A stretch of DNA of 64,000 nt from Plasmodiophora brassicae (taxonomy: Eukaryota > Endomyxa > Phytomyxea > Plasmodiophorida > Plasmodiophoridae): contig JASFAU010000007.1 in NCBI GenBank assembly GCA_039704465.1, forward strand, positions 1,178,001 through 1,242,000, read 5' to 3'. The first letter of the stretch is position 1. The number at the start of each line of letters is the position of its first letter. Below the pieces are notes generated by a model that made no database searches, had not been told where the DNA came from, and was given only the letters and a program-made list of their open reading frames with translations. The position numbers and the translations under genes are program-made. Of the stretch, positions 10,186 to 21,464 are shown piece by piece.

Positions 10186-11538
10186 ATGCGATCTGGGCGT
10201 TGCAGCGCGTTGCTGTTCGTACATCTGATTCTGGTCGCATGCTCCCAGACAGGCGACGGTGCAGATGCTGTCACCATCATTCTTCGGTCCTGTGATGGTG
10301 GTGTCGTCCACCGCGTCAAGGTGCAGGATATCATTGATCATTCCCCGGTGATGAAGAACCTGGTCGAGGGTGTCGGCACCGGCGGCACGGTGCCTCTGCA
10401 TGGAATCGCCAGTAACGAGACACAGCTGATTGCAGACTTTGTCACCGGGTTTGCAGTGCACCAGGTCGGGTATCGTGCTATGAGCTCCATTGACACAAAC
10501 TGATGTTTCCATCAGACTGACGAGGCGTCCCAATGGGTTCAGGACAGGCTGAATGGAACGAGGGACGACGACCTGGGCCGGTTGCTAATGGCGGCCGACT
10601 ATCTCGCAATGCGATCCCTGATGGTCGCTATCGCATCAATGAACCGTCCTGGCATCCCAAGGATTTGCGAGACGTCGTTGCCCGAGCATGCGGCCGGGCT
10701 CTTCGCCGGCCTCTGCCGCCTGGATCAGGTGGCAAACACGATCTCGCAGAAGGCAATCGCTAAGCACGTTCGTGTACTCTTTGTGACCGGAGGAAACGGC
10801 ACCCTGGTCAACAGCGGTGAATGGGACGGCGCCATGAATGTTCTGCACTGGGCCGCAAGCAATGATGAGCGTCTGGTTGTCGATCTACTGCTCAGCGTAC
10901 CGGAGATTGATGTCAATGTGCGTGATCCGTACTGGAAGACGCCCCTGCACTACGCCGCAGTCGAAGGGCACACGCCGATCGTCAGGTTGCTGTTGGTTCG
11001 TTGTGCCCGCGGCCGGATCAATGTCAACGCGCGAGACCACGAGAACCGGACGGCGCTACATGATGCAGCGTCAGAGGGAAACGTCGATGTGGTCAAGTTG
11101 CTGTGCGGCGTCGTCGGCATCGACGTCACCGCCCAGGACACGTTCGGGTGGACGGCGTTGCACGAGGCATCCTCTGCGGGACTTGGTGATGTTGTCGAGG
11201 CGCTGCTGAACGTGCCGGGGATAGACGTCAACGCCAGAGATAACGAGCATTGTACGCCGCTGTACATGGCTGCGTCGAGTGGCGACGCTGATGTCGTCAC
11301 GTTGTTGGCCAACGCCGACGGGATCGTCATCAACGCAAGCGACCGCGACGACTTCGCCCCGCTACATGTGGCAGCGTACAACGGTCACGCTGACGCCGTC
11401 CGCGCGCTGATCAACGCTGCCGGGATCACCGTCGACGCCACCGACAGCGAGGGGCAGACCGCACTGGACAGGGCCACAGCCGAAGGCCACTACGACGTCA
11501 TGGAGATATTGAAAGGAAAGCGACGCCACGTCGAATAA
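10186..11538 (+). CDS. Secreted-type Skp1-like/ankyrin repeat protein (paralogue 1)
   Basis: Exons 10186-10464 and 10516-11538 (51-nt intron), 433 residues. Residues 1-28 look like a signal peptide (MRSGRCSALLFVHLILVACS). A Skp1-type POZ strand set follows (VTIILRSCDGGVVHRV...VPLHGIASNETQLIADFV), then after the intron the Skp1 C-terminal helix (GRLLMAADYLAMRSLMVAI), then about seven ankyrin repeats with TPLHYAAVEGHTPIVRLLL-type cores and xGIDVNARD turns. The intron falls right after a His-Gln pair, as in every other copy here. Skp1 normally links cullin ligases to F-box proteins in the cytosol; a signal peptide would take this protein out of that compartment. Confidence 0.8.
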
Positions 11539-11698
11539 AAGATGTGCGCCCCCCAGCAACCGTTGTTTCTGCGCAATTCGTGTTGCAGTGACGACGTCGA
11601 CGTCCTGCGCGGGACAGTCGCCCGTCGCTGGTTTTGCGCCTCTCGGCCGTCCCGATGGACGTGGCCGAGTCGACGGTGCAGCTCGCAGTGGAGCGGCG

Positions 11699-12322
11699 TC
11701 ATTCGGTGAATGGTCGGGGGCGGAGCGGATGGGGGCGGTTGGGCTCGACTGGTCGGCGCCGATCGACCTCTGCGGTGACCTGCGACGTGCGCGCGCCAAC
11801 CAGGTCTGCGTCCTGCGCGTCCCAGATGTCGGCGACGGCGGCGTGGGCGTGGCGAGGTGCCCACCTCTCGGTGAAGTTGACCTTGTCAACGTTCCGGACT
11901 ATGATGTTGTTGCACCTGATGTTACGCGGATCGTGGGCGTACTTCTTGGACTTGACGCCGCCGATGATTGCGAACCCGTCGACTTCGCAGTTGCGCTTGA
12001 ATACGTTGACGTGGCGGACGGCCTTGAAGTCGATATTCCGATATTTTCCTGCCGCCTTCCATGCTCGCGAGGGGCATCGCTGCCAGACGTCGAACCCATC
12101 GATGACGAGATTGTGCCCGATGAGCTGTCCCTGTTGAGATCCTGGCTACGCGTTGATTGCTCTGACGATCGTGACGTGGACTTCGCGTGCCAAACAGATT
12201 ACGTCGTGAAGATTGTGGATGCTGCGGATGAAGTTTGGCGGAGCCGTGTCGCTGAACTTGATCCCGTCATTATACTCGACAATAACATTGCTGGACCCGG
12301 CGTTGCGACGATGAGCCCCGGT
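11699..12322 (-). CDS. Right-handed beta-helix protein (5' end unresolved)
   Basis: Exons 12176-12322 and 11699-12130 keep one frame across a 45-nt intron (donor GTCACG, acceptor CAACAG), 192 residues. The translation has regularly spaced beta-helix coils: SSNVIVEYNDGIKFSDTAP, GHNLVIDGFDVWQRC, YRNIDFKAVRHVNVFKRNCE, VDGFAIIGGVKSKKYAHDP and NIRCNNIIVRNVDKVNFTE. Such folds occur in pectate-lyase-like carbohydrate-active proteins and in structural proteins. I could not find a start codon exon upstream; a splice acceptor (GCGAACAG) sits just before 12322. The last ~45 residues lose the repeat pattern, so the true 3' exon may differ. The divergent XPF-like gene starts at about 12311, so the 5' ends overlap or abut. 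Confidence 0.5.
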
Positions 12323-15300
12323 CTGTTCGCAAACGTTGGACCTATCGCGTTTCCTTCCTTACCTGATACGTGCTATATCAACATTTTGCGGTCACTTCTA
12401 GCCGACACCTACCATGCGAATGACATCGGGGGCGCCCAGGTGTCGTCTGTCGTCAAGTTGACAGGAACTCAACAAGAACCGCTTCCTGGGCTTGAGTCAT
12501 TCGACGAAGTGGTATTCAAGGACGAACGCCCTTCTAGCAAGTGGACGCGGCACTTGCTTGATGAATTTACGCTTACTATCATCCCGGACGATATCGACGT
12601 CGCGACACTTGTCGGCATCAGGTTACGTGACCAGCGGCGCATCATACGCCGGACGTTCGCTCGTCAAATGGTGAAGCCACATCAACTCTCTCAGTCTCTG
12701 GCTGGACTCATCTCATGTGCTGTCCATGCAGATCCGCGACTCTTCAATGCCGGACGTCATTGATCTTCCCGTTATACGAGGCGAGCCTACTTCTGTGGCG
12801 AGTCTACGCCCGCAAGTAGAACTCCTCCCCTTCGAGCACTTTCCTGTGAGGTCGTTCGTGCAAACAGCAGCGTTCAAGCACGCGAGGCAGTCAGCTGCTG
12901 GGTCGTGGAAGCTGTCGATGGACTTGCGGGAACCAGTACCAGGGAGACCACCTGTGCTGAACATCTCATCCGGCGCTACATGTCCCTCTTCGACTCCCGC
13001 CTGTCCTGATCGCAACGTCGTAAATACGACTACGTGCATGCTTCAGGCAGATTCGCTTCCGAATGCCGGTAACGGTTCCTCACCCTCCAACCCTCGGCTA
13101 AATTCGCGCGAACTTAGTCCATCTGCGGAGACACTCTATTCTGGAGACGACGTTATTGCCGCTCCACCACGCAACCCTCGGCACCATACCCCATCTAACG
13201 CGAGACACACGTCGGCAATCGCGGGTGCCCCGCTGAAAATGCACACGCTCGACGATTTCATCCGTATGACAACGACGCTCCATCCCGACGCCCCCGGTGA
13301 ACAATCCCTGCACGACGCGGGCTGGCAGCGCCACGTATCCTGCGTTCGCGTCGTTGCGCACAGCGCTGCATTAGATGACGTCTTCCGGTTCCTCGTTTAC
13401 GCAGCTGGAGATTCAAGAGACGTCCTTGTCGCCTGCCAAGATCTTGCGCCAAGCGATGAGCTGGCATCCAAGGCATTCTCCTTTGAATCTGCGTCGAAGG
13501 TGTTTCGGCGCCTCGGGTTCAAGTTGAAACAAGCGACATGTCTTCCCGTTACTGATGCCGCCTCTCTTCTTGACTTAAGAGCGCGTGTCCAGCACGCGCT
13601 TACTCTCGCTATCTGCCGCAAGCTGTTTGACATTGCGAGTCAGGACAGCATAGTATGCGCGGCATTGCATCTGCAGTGCGAGCTTAATCGACCGCCGACC
13701 GTCGACATCCTTGATCTCAGGCGCTTCGATTCCTCCTTCCTCATACTGCTCTCTGAGCTTCAGTACCGTTTGAATATTGCCGTTCAATGCGTTCGATCAG
13801 GTATGTCATCTGATCACGGCAAGGTCGACGCTCTCCTCGAACTCGTTGGCCCGCGAACTCTTATTCTCGTACGTCGCCAAAGCCACGTCCCTATTCTTTT
13901 AGCATGCCTAAGTACTGCAGGTGAGTAACACGACTCGCCTGCAACGTCTATACGCTTAATTTCTGTTCGGGTAGGCCTTCCAGTTGAACAGGATCGGGCC
14001 AAGTCGTGTTCGCCTCTGCGTTTTCACATGGGCGGCGCCGGTGATCCTGTTGATGACAGGACAGTGTGTGTTGCAACAGCCGAACACACGCGATCGAACG
14101 GTCGCTTCCCTTGGATCGAGTTCCGACATGTGATCTTTTACGAGGTTCCGTATTGCGTTCCTTCCACTCTTCTGATTATTCGTAACCATTGTGGGGTATG
14201 CCCTTTTTCAGGGGCCATGTTCACCGAGCGATGTCAGCCCTTACCTGAACGACTTGATCGTTTCCGGGCATATCAAGTGCACAGCCCTGCTGTGCCGTGA
14301 TTACGGTGCAGGTGAAGACGAGTACCCATGCAGTGGCGTGCAAGCAAAGCCTCTGAATATTATCGTCAGCGACTGTCTGGCGCAAGAAGAGGTAAATTTG
14401 CGCCATTGTGTGCCGGATTCCAACTCACTCGGGTTTATGCCCATAGAGAAGTGGCATAATTCTCCAGTCGCTGATCCATGCCCGTCCTGGTGTTCGTGTC
14501 GTCATGCGGCGCGACCACATCCCGCCAGTGTCGATCGCGGTGTCGGACACGACTGTGATCCTGCTGCGGCCACTCCCGTTGCCCGACGACTGCTTCTCCC
14601 TGATCGAATCCATCGTCGAGGTCTTCGTGCAGTTCAGCTCGGTCGTTGTTGTCCTTGCCTACTCCGACAGCGTCCTGGGCAGCAGTGCATTTATGCAAGC
14701 GCAGATGACCCTTATTGCTGGGTTGGCTCGAGCGCGTACCGGATTCGATTGCAGGCTTGTGTTTGCACCATCCAGCGCCGATATCGCCTCGTTGGTCATC
14801 GCAGAACATCGCAACGCCGAACAGCGCCCTGACATAGCGTGGGCCATTGAGAAGTGCCCGAGCCCGCAGGAAGTGTTCCTAGCTGGTTTCCCGTCCATCA
14901 ACGTCATGACCGCTGCCCGCCTTCGAAATGCCTCGCTGTCGCTTCGGGACTTGTTCGCGTTGGGAATCGCCGATCTTGCCCGGGCCTGTCCGGAAGAACT
15001 TCAGGTAGGTTTAAGGGCGCTGACCACAATGTGTAGCTGAGCGTTAACGTGTGTCGTCGGAACTCTCTCAGATGTGCCTGCAGTCGTTCCATACGATGGT
15101 TGACACCAAGTTCGAGGATGCACATCTGCTCACGTGCGCTGGAGCGGGCGGTCCTCGGTCATCACCGACATCGTCGTCATCATCAGTGTCGCCGTCGCCC
15201 ATTGAGCCGGCCGATGTGCACCTAACAGGTGGCGCCCCCGCTCCTCCGACACCATCGGTCGTCCTGTCCTCGTCGACATCCGCACGGAAGCACTGCTTGA

Positions 15301-15371
15301 AGCGGAAATGCATCGGCAACCACACGCTGGAGGAGTACTTCGTGAAACGGCCGCGAAGCGCTCCATCATAA
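12311..15371 (+). CDS. XPF/ERCC4-like protein resembling SHOC1/ZIP2
   Basis: Six exons: 12311-12670, 12732-13920, 13975-14144, 14212-14391, 14468-15004, 15072-15371; 911 residues, every junction in frame. The C-terminal third has an XPF-family nuclease-like fold without the ERKxxxD catalytic motif (VSDTTVILLRPLPLPDDCF, VVVVLAYSDSVL, IASLVIAEH) followed by a helix-hairpin-helix block (EVFLAGFPSINVMTAARL, LRDLFALGIADL). The inactive nuclease plus HhH and the position of the PSIN motif are like SHOC1/ZIP2 and FANCM tails. SHOC1/ZIP2 stabilises meiotic crossover intermediates with SPO16. The tail is serine-rich and ends in a basic LEEYFVKRPR. The donor of intron 3 (GTTCCG) is weak, and the first exon is only assumed to start at 12311. 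Confidence 0.5.
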
Positions 15372-15446
15372 CTCTGAAATGCGTTCACCACGAAACGGTT
15401 GATGGCCACCCACGCCTGTATTACATTCGTTTCGAGCTGCGCGATC

Positions 15447-17150
15447 TCAGGACGCATTCGAGCAGCGGCGCTGCACAGAACAGCATTCCAGGCGCATCTC
15501 GGGCCGGCGTCGGCCGCCGCCAGCGGCCTGTCTGAATTCCAGGGCGCGTACAACGCGTCCGGCCGGGCAGGACGCCTCCGCCCAGGTCGGCAGCGTCGGG
15601 ATCGTGGAACGCACCCATTCAGTGGTGGCGCACGCACCCGTACCTGATGCCATGCGCCGGCACCGGACGCTCACCATGACGGTCGCCGGCGCCGCCAGGC
15701 AGGGCCGCGTGAATTTCATCCCGGACATGACGTGGGACGCGGGGCAGGCGACGCGCTGCTCGACGTCGTCCTGCTGAACAGGGACCGACCACTGCCCGAC
15801 CCCGCTGGCGTCGTCGACCTGAACGCACCCGATCGACACGAGCGCGCGCGTCTCACTGGTGACTGGGCGCGTCAGGCGCAGGCCCGCTAGCGCCGCCTGG
15901 TCGTCGCCCGTGCACTCGGCGACGGTCCACGTGTCCGCGCCGTTGAACGTGCAGGGCCACGTGGACGTCATGGGGACCCAATCGCCAGAGTAGGTGACCG
16001 GCGGGCACGGGGCCTGCTGGTCCTCGGGCGGATCCGCGTTGGCATCCAATTCGCATTGCGCCCCGGGCACACGCGAACAGAACCGGTGCAGGGCGTGCTC
16101 CGCTGCTCGACGCCGCCCGGGGTCCTCAATGAACGTCGTGACCGGGACAAGCGTGTACCGGATCGGGAGCGGGGTGTCGTTGTTCGTCAGCGACCCGACG
16201 GAGAACACGTCCTTGCTGGTGACGACGGATTCGAACGCGTGCGATTCGTCAGTGCCCGCGCGCGCCCCCGCGCCGACAATCGCCTGCGACAGGATGCTCG
16301 CGCCCAGGCGGACATCGACGCGCTTCGCCAGCATCGACTTGTACGACTCGCGGGTCATCTCGTACAGAACGCAGGTGCGGGACCCAAACGTGACCCTGCG
16401 CGGGGCGCCGTTAGACAGCACGGGCGCAGACACGGCGGCGCGTGTGCGCCTACTCGGTGGCAACGTGCGTGCCAAACTCCCGAAACAGCCGGTGATACGC
16501 GTCGTCGTCGTCGGCAAGCGCGTCAACGGCCGTGCTGAAGTCGGACGTCATCTGGGGCGGCGTGTACCTACACAAAGGCGTCGGCGTTCAGCACGCGCGC
16601 ACGGTGTCCCCTGGCCGGAGGGCGCAACGCACCGATGCAGGTGCGCCTTGTACATTTCGCAGCGTACCGTTGACTCGACAAAGACGCTGGCGCTCTGCCT
16701 GGTGCGCTGGGTGACGCGGTGGAACTCGGCGCTGGCCGAGAACGGCACGCCGACATTGCCGACCTCGGCGTGGACGTCGACCTCAACGGCGTCAACGAAG
16801 GCACGCACCGACGTGATCTCCAGCGACGTGAACGACGACGAGCACGACAACGATGGGACGGCGTCGACGCCGTTCGGCAGCGCGTACCGGCGGTCAGCTG
16901 TCGATGTCCCCAGGCTGTAATTGCCAACGTCGAAGACCGAACCCTGAAACCCCTGCGGCAGCCAGCACGTTAATGACCGAACCGTCAAGGCGGTATGTGG
17001 AGCGACCCTCACCGGGTCGAACAGGCGCCCATGCGGGTTGCCGGTCAGGAGGTTGTATCCACGACCGACGAAGCCGATGCTCGGAAACGTGGGCATACAG
17101 CGCGCAGCAGCGATCAGAACGACCAGCAGGACAGCAAGCATGGGCGACAT
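15447..17150 (-). CDS. Secreted MACPF (perforin-like) domain protein
   Basis: Exons 16633-17150, 16454-16567 and 15447-16395 (introns of 65 and 58 nt), 526 residues. A signal peptide opens the protein (MSPMLAVLLVVLIAAARC). MACPF hallmarks follow in order: GFVGRGYNLLTGNP, a T-DG-like strand region, the signature FREFGTHVAT in the small second exon, and PLPIRYTLVPVTTFI at the domain end. The C-terminal part has paired cysteines and two WSVPV/DWVPM-type repeats of unknown fold. MACPF proteins oligomerise into membrane pores in immunity, predation and egress; the target here is unknown. The FGTH signature only becomes visible when the introns are taken into account. Confidence 0.75.
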
Positions 17151-17647
17151 TGCCGGGTCTGCGTCCCTCAGGGATAAACGAACGTGAACGCCCTGGGGAT
17201 CGCTTCACCGCCGAACCGCCTAACGTAATGAATTTCGCGGCTCGTCCGCTCGATGTCCAATGGGCGGCGCGACGTGCAACAAGGCGACTGCAGGTCACAA
17301 GCGCGCGCCCCTAAGCGTCAACGCGTTGATGCATGGCCCACTGGGCGGTGCATGCTGCGGCCCGCGCCGGATTGTGACGTGCGGTTGCGATCGATGCCGT
17401 TTACGCCATTTTCGACGCGGCTTTCTTGCAGTGTGCCGTCTCACCGCGCTGCCCTCCGGCTACCCGCGACGTTCAACATCATGGCGACAGACATAAAGGT
17501 CGTCGACACGCCCTAGCAGGTAGTAAAACTTGAGTTTTATACGCCACCAGGAACCCTGCCCTATTCAGGGCACAGCCACGGACACCGTGGCGGACACCGT
17601 GGCGGTCACCGTGGCGGATCCCGCCCGGTAACATTAGGGGCTGGGGC
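17151..17647. promoter_or_regulatory. Intergenic region between MACPF gene and ALKBH8 with 12-bp tandem repeat
   Basis: No gene is seen. At 17581-17617 three tandem copies of a 12-mer (GGACACCGTGGC) precede the ALKBH8 start by 30-65 bp; each contains CCGTGGCGG, the palindrome also seen upstream of three other genes. At 17523-17540 is a near-palindrome TAAAACTTGAGTTTTA. The region is divergent between two genes, so both promoters should lie here. Confidence 0.5.
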
Positions 17648-19375
17648 ATGCACGGCGACTACAAGCAGTGCAGGAACCAGGCCGAGCCGACGCCCCATGT
17701 GCTGATCCGGGGCACTGGGCACCGCCTAGGCGACACGGGCGAATTCCTCTATGACGTGCTGGGCCAATACGGCGATGTCGTCGACGTTCAGGTGCCGGCG
17801 TTGCGATCGCATGCGGTCGCGACGATGGCGACCCCTGCCCAGGCGCAGCGTGTGGTGGGCGAACTCTCAGGGCACCCGGCTCTGCAGTCCCGTTCGCTAA
17901 CGCTGACGTATTGTATGCCGCGCGGGGACCCGTTCAGCGGCCTGGACGATGTGTCGTCGACAGCGCGTGTTGCAGTTCCAGGTCTGCGCCTCGTCCATGA
18001 CTTTATCACGGAGGAACAGGAAGCGTCGCTCCTGGCAATGCTGACAGGCGCGTCCGGCTGGGTGACGTTATCCCGGCGCCGCGTCCTGCATTTCGGCGTC
18101 AAGTTCGACTACAGGACGAACGATGTGGACGTGAACGGTGTCGTGCCGCCGCTCCCGCCCGAGCTTCAAGTTCTGGCGGAACGAATGCACAGGGACGGTC
18201 TGACGCCCTTCCGGTGTGATCAGGTCACCGTGAACGAGTACGTCCCTGGGGCTGGCATCCCTGCGCACATCGACACCCACAGCGCGTTCCACGACGGCAT
18301 TGCTTCGATAACGGCTGGTGCCGAAACCGTTATGACGTTCACTGACGACGATGGCGAAGGCAACAAGGTGGACGTCCTGCTGCCGCGGCGATCACTGCTG
18401 GTGATGAACGGAGCCGCAAGGTACGCCTGGCGTCACGCGATTCGCTGCCGTCGGTACGACCGTATCGACGGTGACGTGCGCGAGCGGCACACACGCACCT
18501 CGTTCACGTTCCGTGCGGTGAACTATTCCCGGTCCTGCACCTGCGCGTTCGAATCGAAATGCGACCGGCACGTCGTCGATGCCGACCGCCTTGAGCAAGT
18601 GGCAACAGTTAGCGAGGTCGACCGCGACCGCGTCGACGTATCACCCGACGTCGAGCGCGAGTTCGTGCATGCGTTCTACGACACCGTCGCCGACCACTTC
18701 TCGTCCACTCGGTACAAGCCATGGCCCCTCGTGGAACGGTTCCTGCTCGACCTTCCTCCTCATGCGCTGATCGCCGACATCGGTTGCGGCAACGGAAAGT
18801 AATTCCCCTCGCCGTGCATGCCTCGTAGGCCAACGACGTTCTGACCCGGGGGTCGCATCGTCCTCAGGTACCTGTCGTGTGTGAAGCCCGCCGCCCGCAT
18901 GGTCGGGTTCGACAGATGCGCGTCGCTGGTGGCACACTGCCGGAAGCGCCTGCCTGCGTGCGAGGTCGGCATCGCCGATGCCCTGCGTGTCCCGTTGCGG
19001 TCGAACAGTTTCGATGCGGCCTGCTCGGTTGCCGTTCTGCACCACATCGCGAACCGGCCCAGGCGGATCCGCCTGATCGCCGAACTGGCCAGGATCGTCC
19101 GCCCAGGCGGACGGATCATCATCGTCGCCTGGGCCATGGAGCAGGACCCGCTGTCCAGGCGTCGGTTCACCGACCGGGACTGTTTCGTGCCGTGGACGAG
19201 AACGCGGCGGTTCGCCGCCGACGGCAACCAGGATGTCGTCCAGCGGTTCTGCCACGTCTACGCAGGCGGCGAACTCGCTGACCTGATCGCCGAGGTCCCC
19301 GACCTGTGCATCGTGTCCGAGCGGTTCGACAGGTCCAACTGGGTCGTCATCGCTCGGAAGGTGGTGCACAATTGA
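17648..19375 (+). CDS. ALKBH8: ALKBH8: tRNA wobble-uridine hydroxylase/methyltransferase
   Basis: Exons 17648-18798 and 18868-19375 (69-nt intron), 552 residues. Three domains follow in the order of animal ALKBH8: an RRM-like start (HVLIRGTGHRLGDTGEFLYD), an AlkB 2-oxoglutarate/Fe(II) dioxygenase (RVLHFGVKFDY, VNEYVPGAGIPAHIDTHSAF with the HxD iron ligands), and a TRM9-type methyltransferase whose motif I, ADIGCGNGKY, is split by the intron, followed by GFDRC and AVLHHIA. Known reaction: formation and further hydroxylation of mcm5U at tRNA wobble uridine. A cysteine cluster (CTCAFESKCDRH) links the two enzymes. The 3' end from 19163 on is copied three times in the downstream array. Confidence 0.9.
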
Positions 19376-19664
19376 ATCGGCGCGTGTTCTCACCCTCGTT
19401 GGCCTGAATCGCACATCTGGCGCCGACCCTTCCTGGTCGTCGACGGCGTCCAGAGCTTGACGCGACAACCCTCTTTGACGGCCCGGGCCTGTTCGTAGCG
19501 CGTGATCACGTTGCCGACTTCGTAACCGGTGACCCGCACCGCGACAGCCTCGATCCGGCAGGAAATTATTAAACCTCATAGCTTCGACCAGACGCGTCAC
19601 CCTTGGGATCCGAAACTCGGCCAGCTGTGTAATGGAAGTGTGGCGCCTGTCGAGCAGTGGCCGC

Positions 19665-20922
19665 TTATCGGCCACCGTATGACATCAGCAGCCGAACAAC
19701 CGCAAGGCGTCCGTATTGCATAGCCAGCGTAAGCGGCGTACGCCCATGCTCATCGAGTGCGTTGATTTCGGACCGGCCGTCATTCAGCAGCACCCGGACG
19801 ACGCTGTCGTGCCCTTCAGAGGCGGCCCAGTGCAAAGGCGTCCACCACTTCGAGCCGTCGGGATAGCAGGTGCGCGCGTGGACGTCGATAGCAGCGACCT
19901 GCAGAAGCGCCTGAACAATTTCAACATGGCCGTTCGCTGCCGCGATTGATAGTGGCGTCTCTCGTTTCAAGCGAGACGTGACGTTCGCGTTGACGCGCTG
20001 GTTCATCCGATTGGCCTCATTCCCGCGAAATTGCAACAGCATCCTGACGATGGCTGTATGGCCACCCCTGACGGCGAGGAGCAGCGGCGGCTCTACCAGC
20101 GCAAACACTGAACCGGATAATTGGCCGTTGACGTCGATACCAGGGATTTGCAGGAGCACTTCTACAATGTCTGCCTCACCAGTAGCGGCGGCGAATTGCA
20201 GAGCGTTTTCGCCGTCGTTAGCGTTCCATGCCGTGTCCGTTAGGGAGGGAAGATCCGCATCGGCGCCGTGCGGAAAAGAGAACAGGAGGCTGATCCGCCT
20301 GGCCATATTCAAGCGGCGAGTGTTGGTCGCAGCCGAGTGTCGAAGCCGGAAGATACCCCAAATAAAATGGCGGGCCTGTAGGTTCGAGTTCGCCGACAGA
20401 ACGTCAAGATGATGCGTCGAGTCCCTTTGCATCGCCCAACCGATGGCAACCATAAGAGATCGCATCTCAAGGAGAGCAGCAGCTAGAATGAATTGTTCCA
20501 AACGCGCGCGCCCCTTTTTGCCACAATGCCTCTTGATGAAGTGGCCGCCGCCTTGACAGCGAGGAATCTGTAATTGAGGGCTGAACAGTCATCACCAGTA
20601 CGGAATGGAAACAATTCGTTTCCGCTGACGTTACCTGGTGAGCTGCTTCAGGCAGAGGGAAATTGTCGGCAAAACCGATGGCGAGTTGTAACTCCTGACT
20701 GGTGACTGGAAGCTCAACGCAATCGGGGCCGCCAGCTTGGACCATCATTCGCTGGACAGTCAAGGAGTGCTTCGTAAGCTGAGTTGTATCGTAGTCGTAA
20801 ATCCCGCCGTCGGCGGTACAGATGATCCGGGTCGCATCGACGATTGCAGTGTGGAGAAGGGCGATCGCGAGCAAACTGATCTGCGATACGGCAGCGAGGC
20901 GGGAGCGATTGCCGATGGACAT
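19665..20922 (-). CDS. Secreted-type Skp1-like/ankyrin repeat protein (array copy A)
   Basis: Exons 20635-20922 and 19665-20567 (67-nt intron, donor GTAACG, acceptor ATTACAG), 396 residues. A signal-peptide-like start (hydrophobic ISLLAIALLHTAIVDA) leads into a Skp1 POZ strand set (TRIICTADGGIYDYDT, LPVTSQELQLAIGFADNFP). After the intron come the Skp1 helix (LEQFILAAALLEMRSLMVAI) and about five ankyrin repeats (ETPLSIAAANGHVEIVQALL, TPLHWAASEGHDSVVRVLL). It ends RLLMSYGGR, unlike copies B-D. Convergent with ALKBH8, wh1ose stop is 290 bp away. Function unknown; ankyrins would bind a protein partner. Confidence 0.8.
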
Positions 20923-21210
20923 GTCGGGCGCGCGGTAGGCGGATATTGAGATGTCGTTTGGTCGCTGGGTCCCCTCGATGTGAGTGCCCTCCTCGAGCGT
21001 GGCAGACGAAATGCAGCACCGTATGGCGGCGTCAGCACCAAATTGGAATTGTGCGGGGAAAATCCCGCCGCACTCAAATTCAACCCCAACGGTAGCGGCA
21101 GCGCGGGTACGGCACGTTGCGCCAGTTTGCGCATGGTTTGTCAGCCTATGTAGGTACCGTGGTCGCCGGTCGGTGCTCGATGTCGTGGCGGACCGACGGC
21201 AGACTACCAG

Positions 21211-21310
21211 CAAAACTGGTGCAACTGGTGCACCTGGTCACAAAACTGGTACAACTGGTCGCAACACTGGTACAACTGGTACGCGCAACTGGTACAACTG
21301 GTAGCGAAAC
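21211..21310. repeat. ACTGGT minisatellite in array unit 1
   Basis: About ten degenerate copies of a 9-12 bp unit built on ACTGGTACA/ACTGGTGCA. The same tract occurs at 25022-25120 and 28829-28927 in units 2 and 3 with nearly no change; it is absent from unit 4. Confidence 0.85.
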
Positions 21311-21464
21311 CGGTATTGGGTCAGACGCAGAGCGTCCGGAAATTTGCTGCGAAGCTCGGCTGGTGTCCGGCGTCGATGTTGCGGGGTCGGCGACGTGGCC
21401 TGGCGTGGTGCTTCGCCGTTGTCCTTCATGACGTCAACGTGGATGAACCACGGCCCGTACTGAA

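Noticed and set aside
14191..14212. 16-nt intron (GTATGCCCTTTTTCAG) in the XPF-like gene
   Set aside because: The ends look like splice sites, but 16 nt is far below all others here; a 67-nt intron with a weaker donor at 14145 gives the same acceptor and frame.
21117..21431. LVQLVxLV repeat protein frame across the minisatellite in units 1-3
   Set aside because: The repeated leucine-valine pattern is the translation of the ACTGGT repeat; no conserved start or other domain, and it would overlap the promoter of the Skp1-ankyrin gene.
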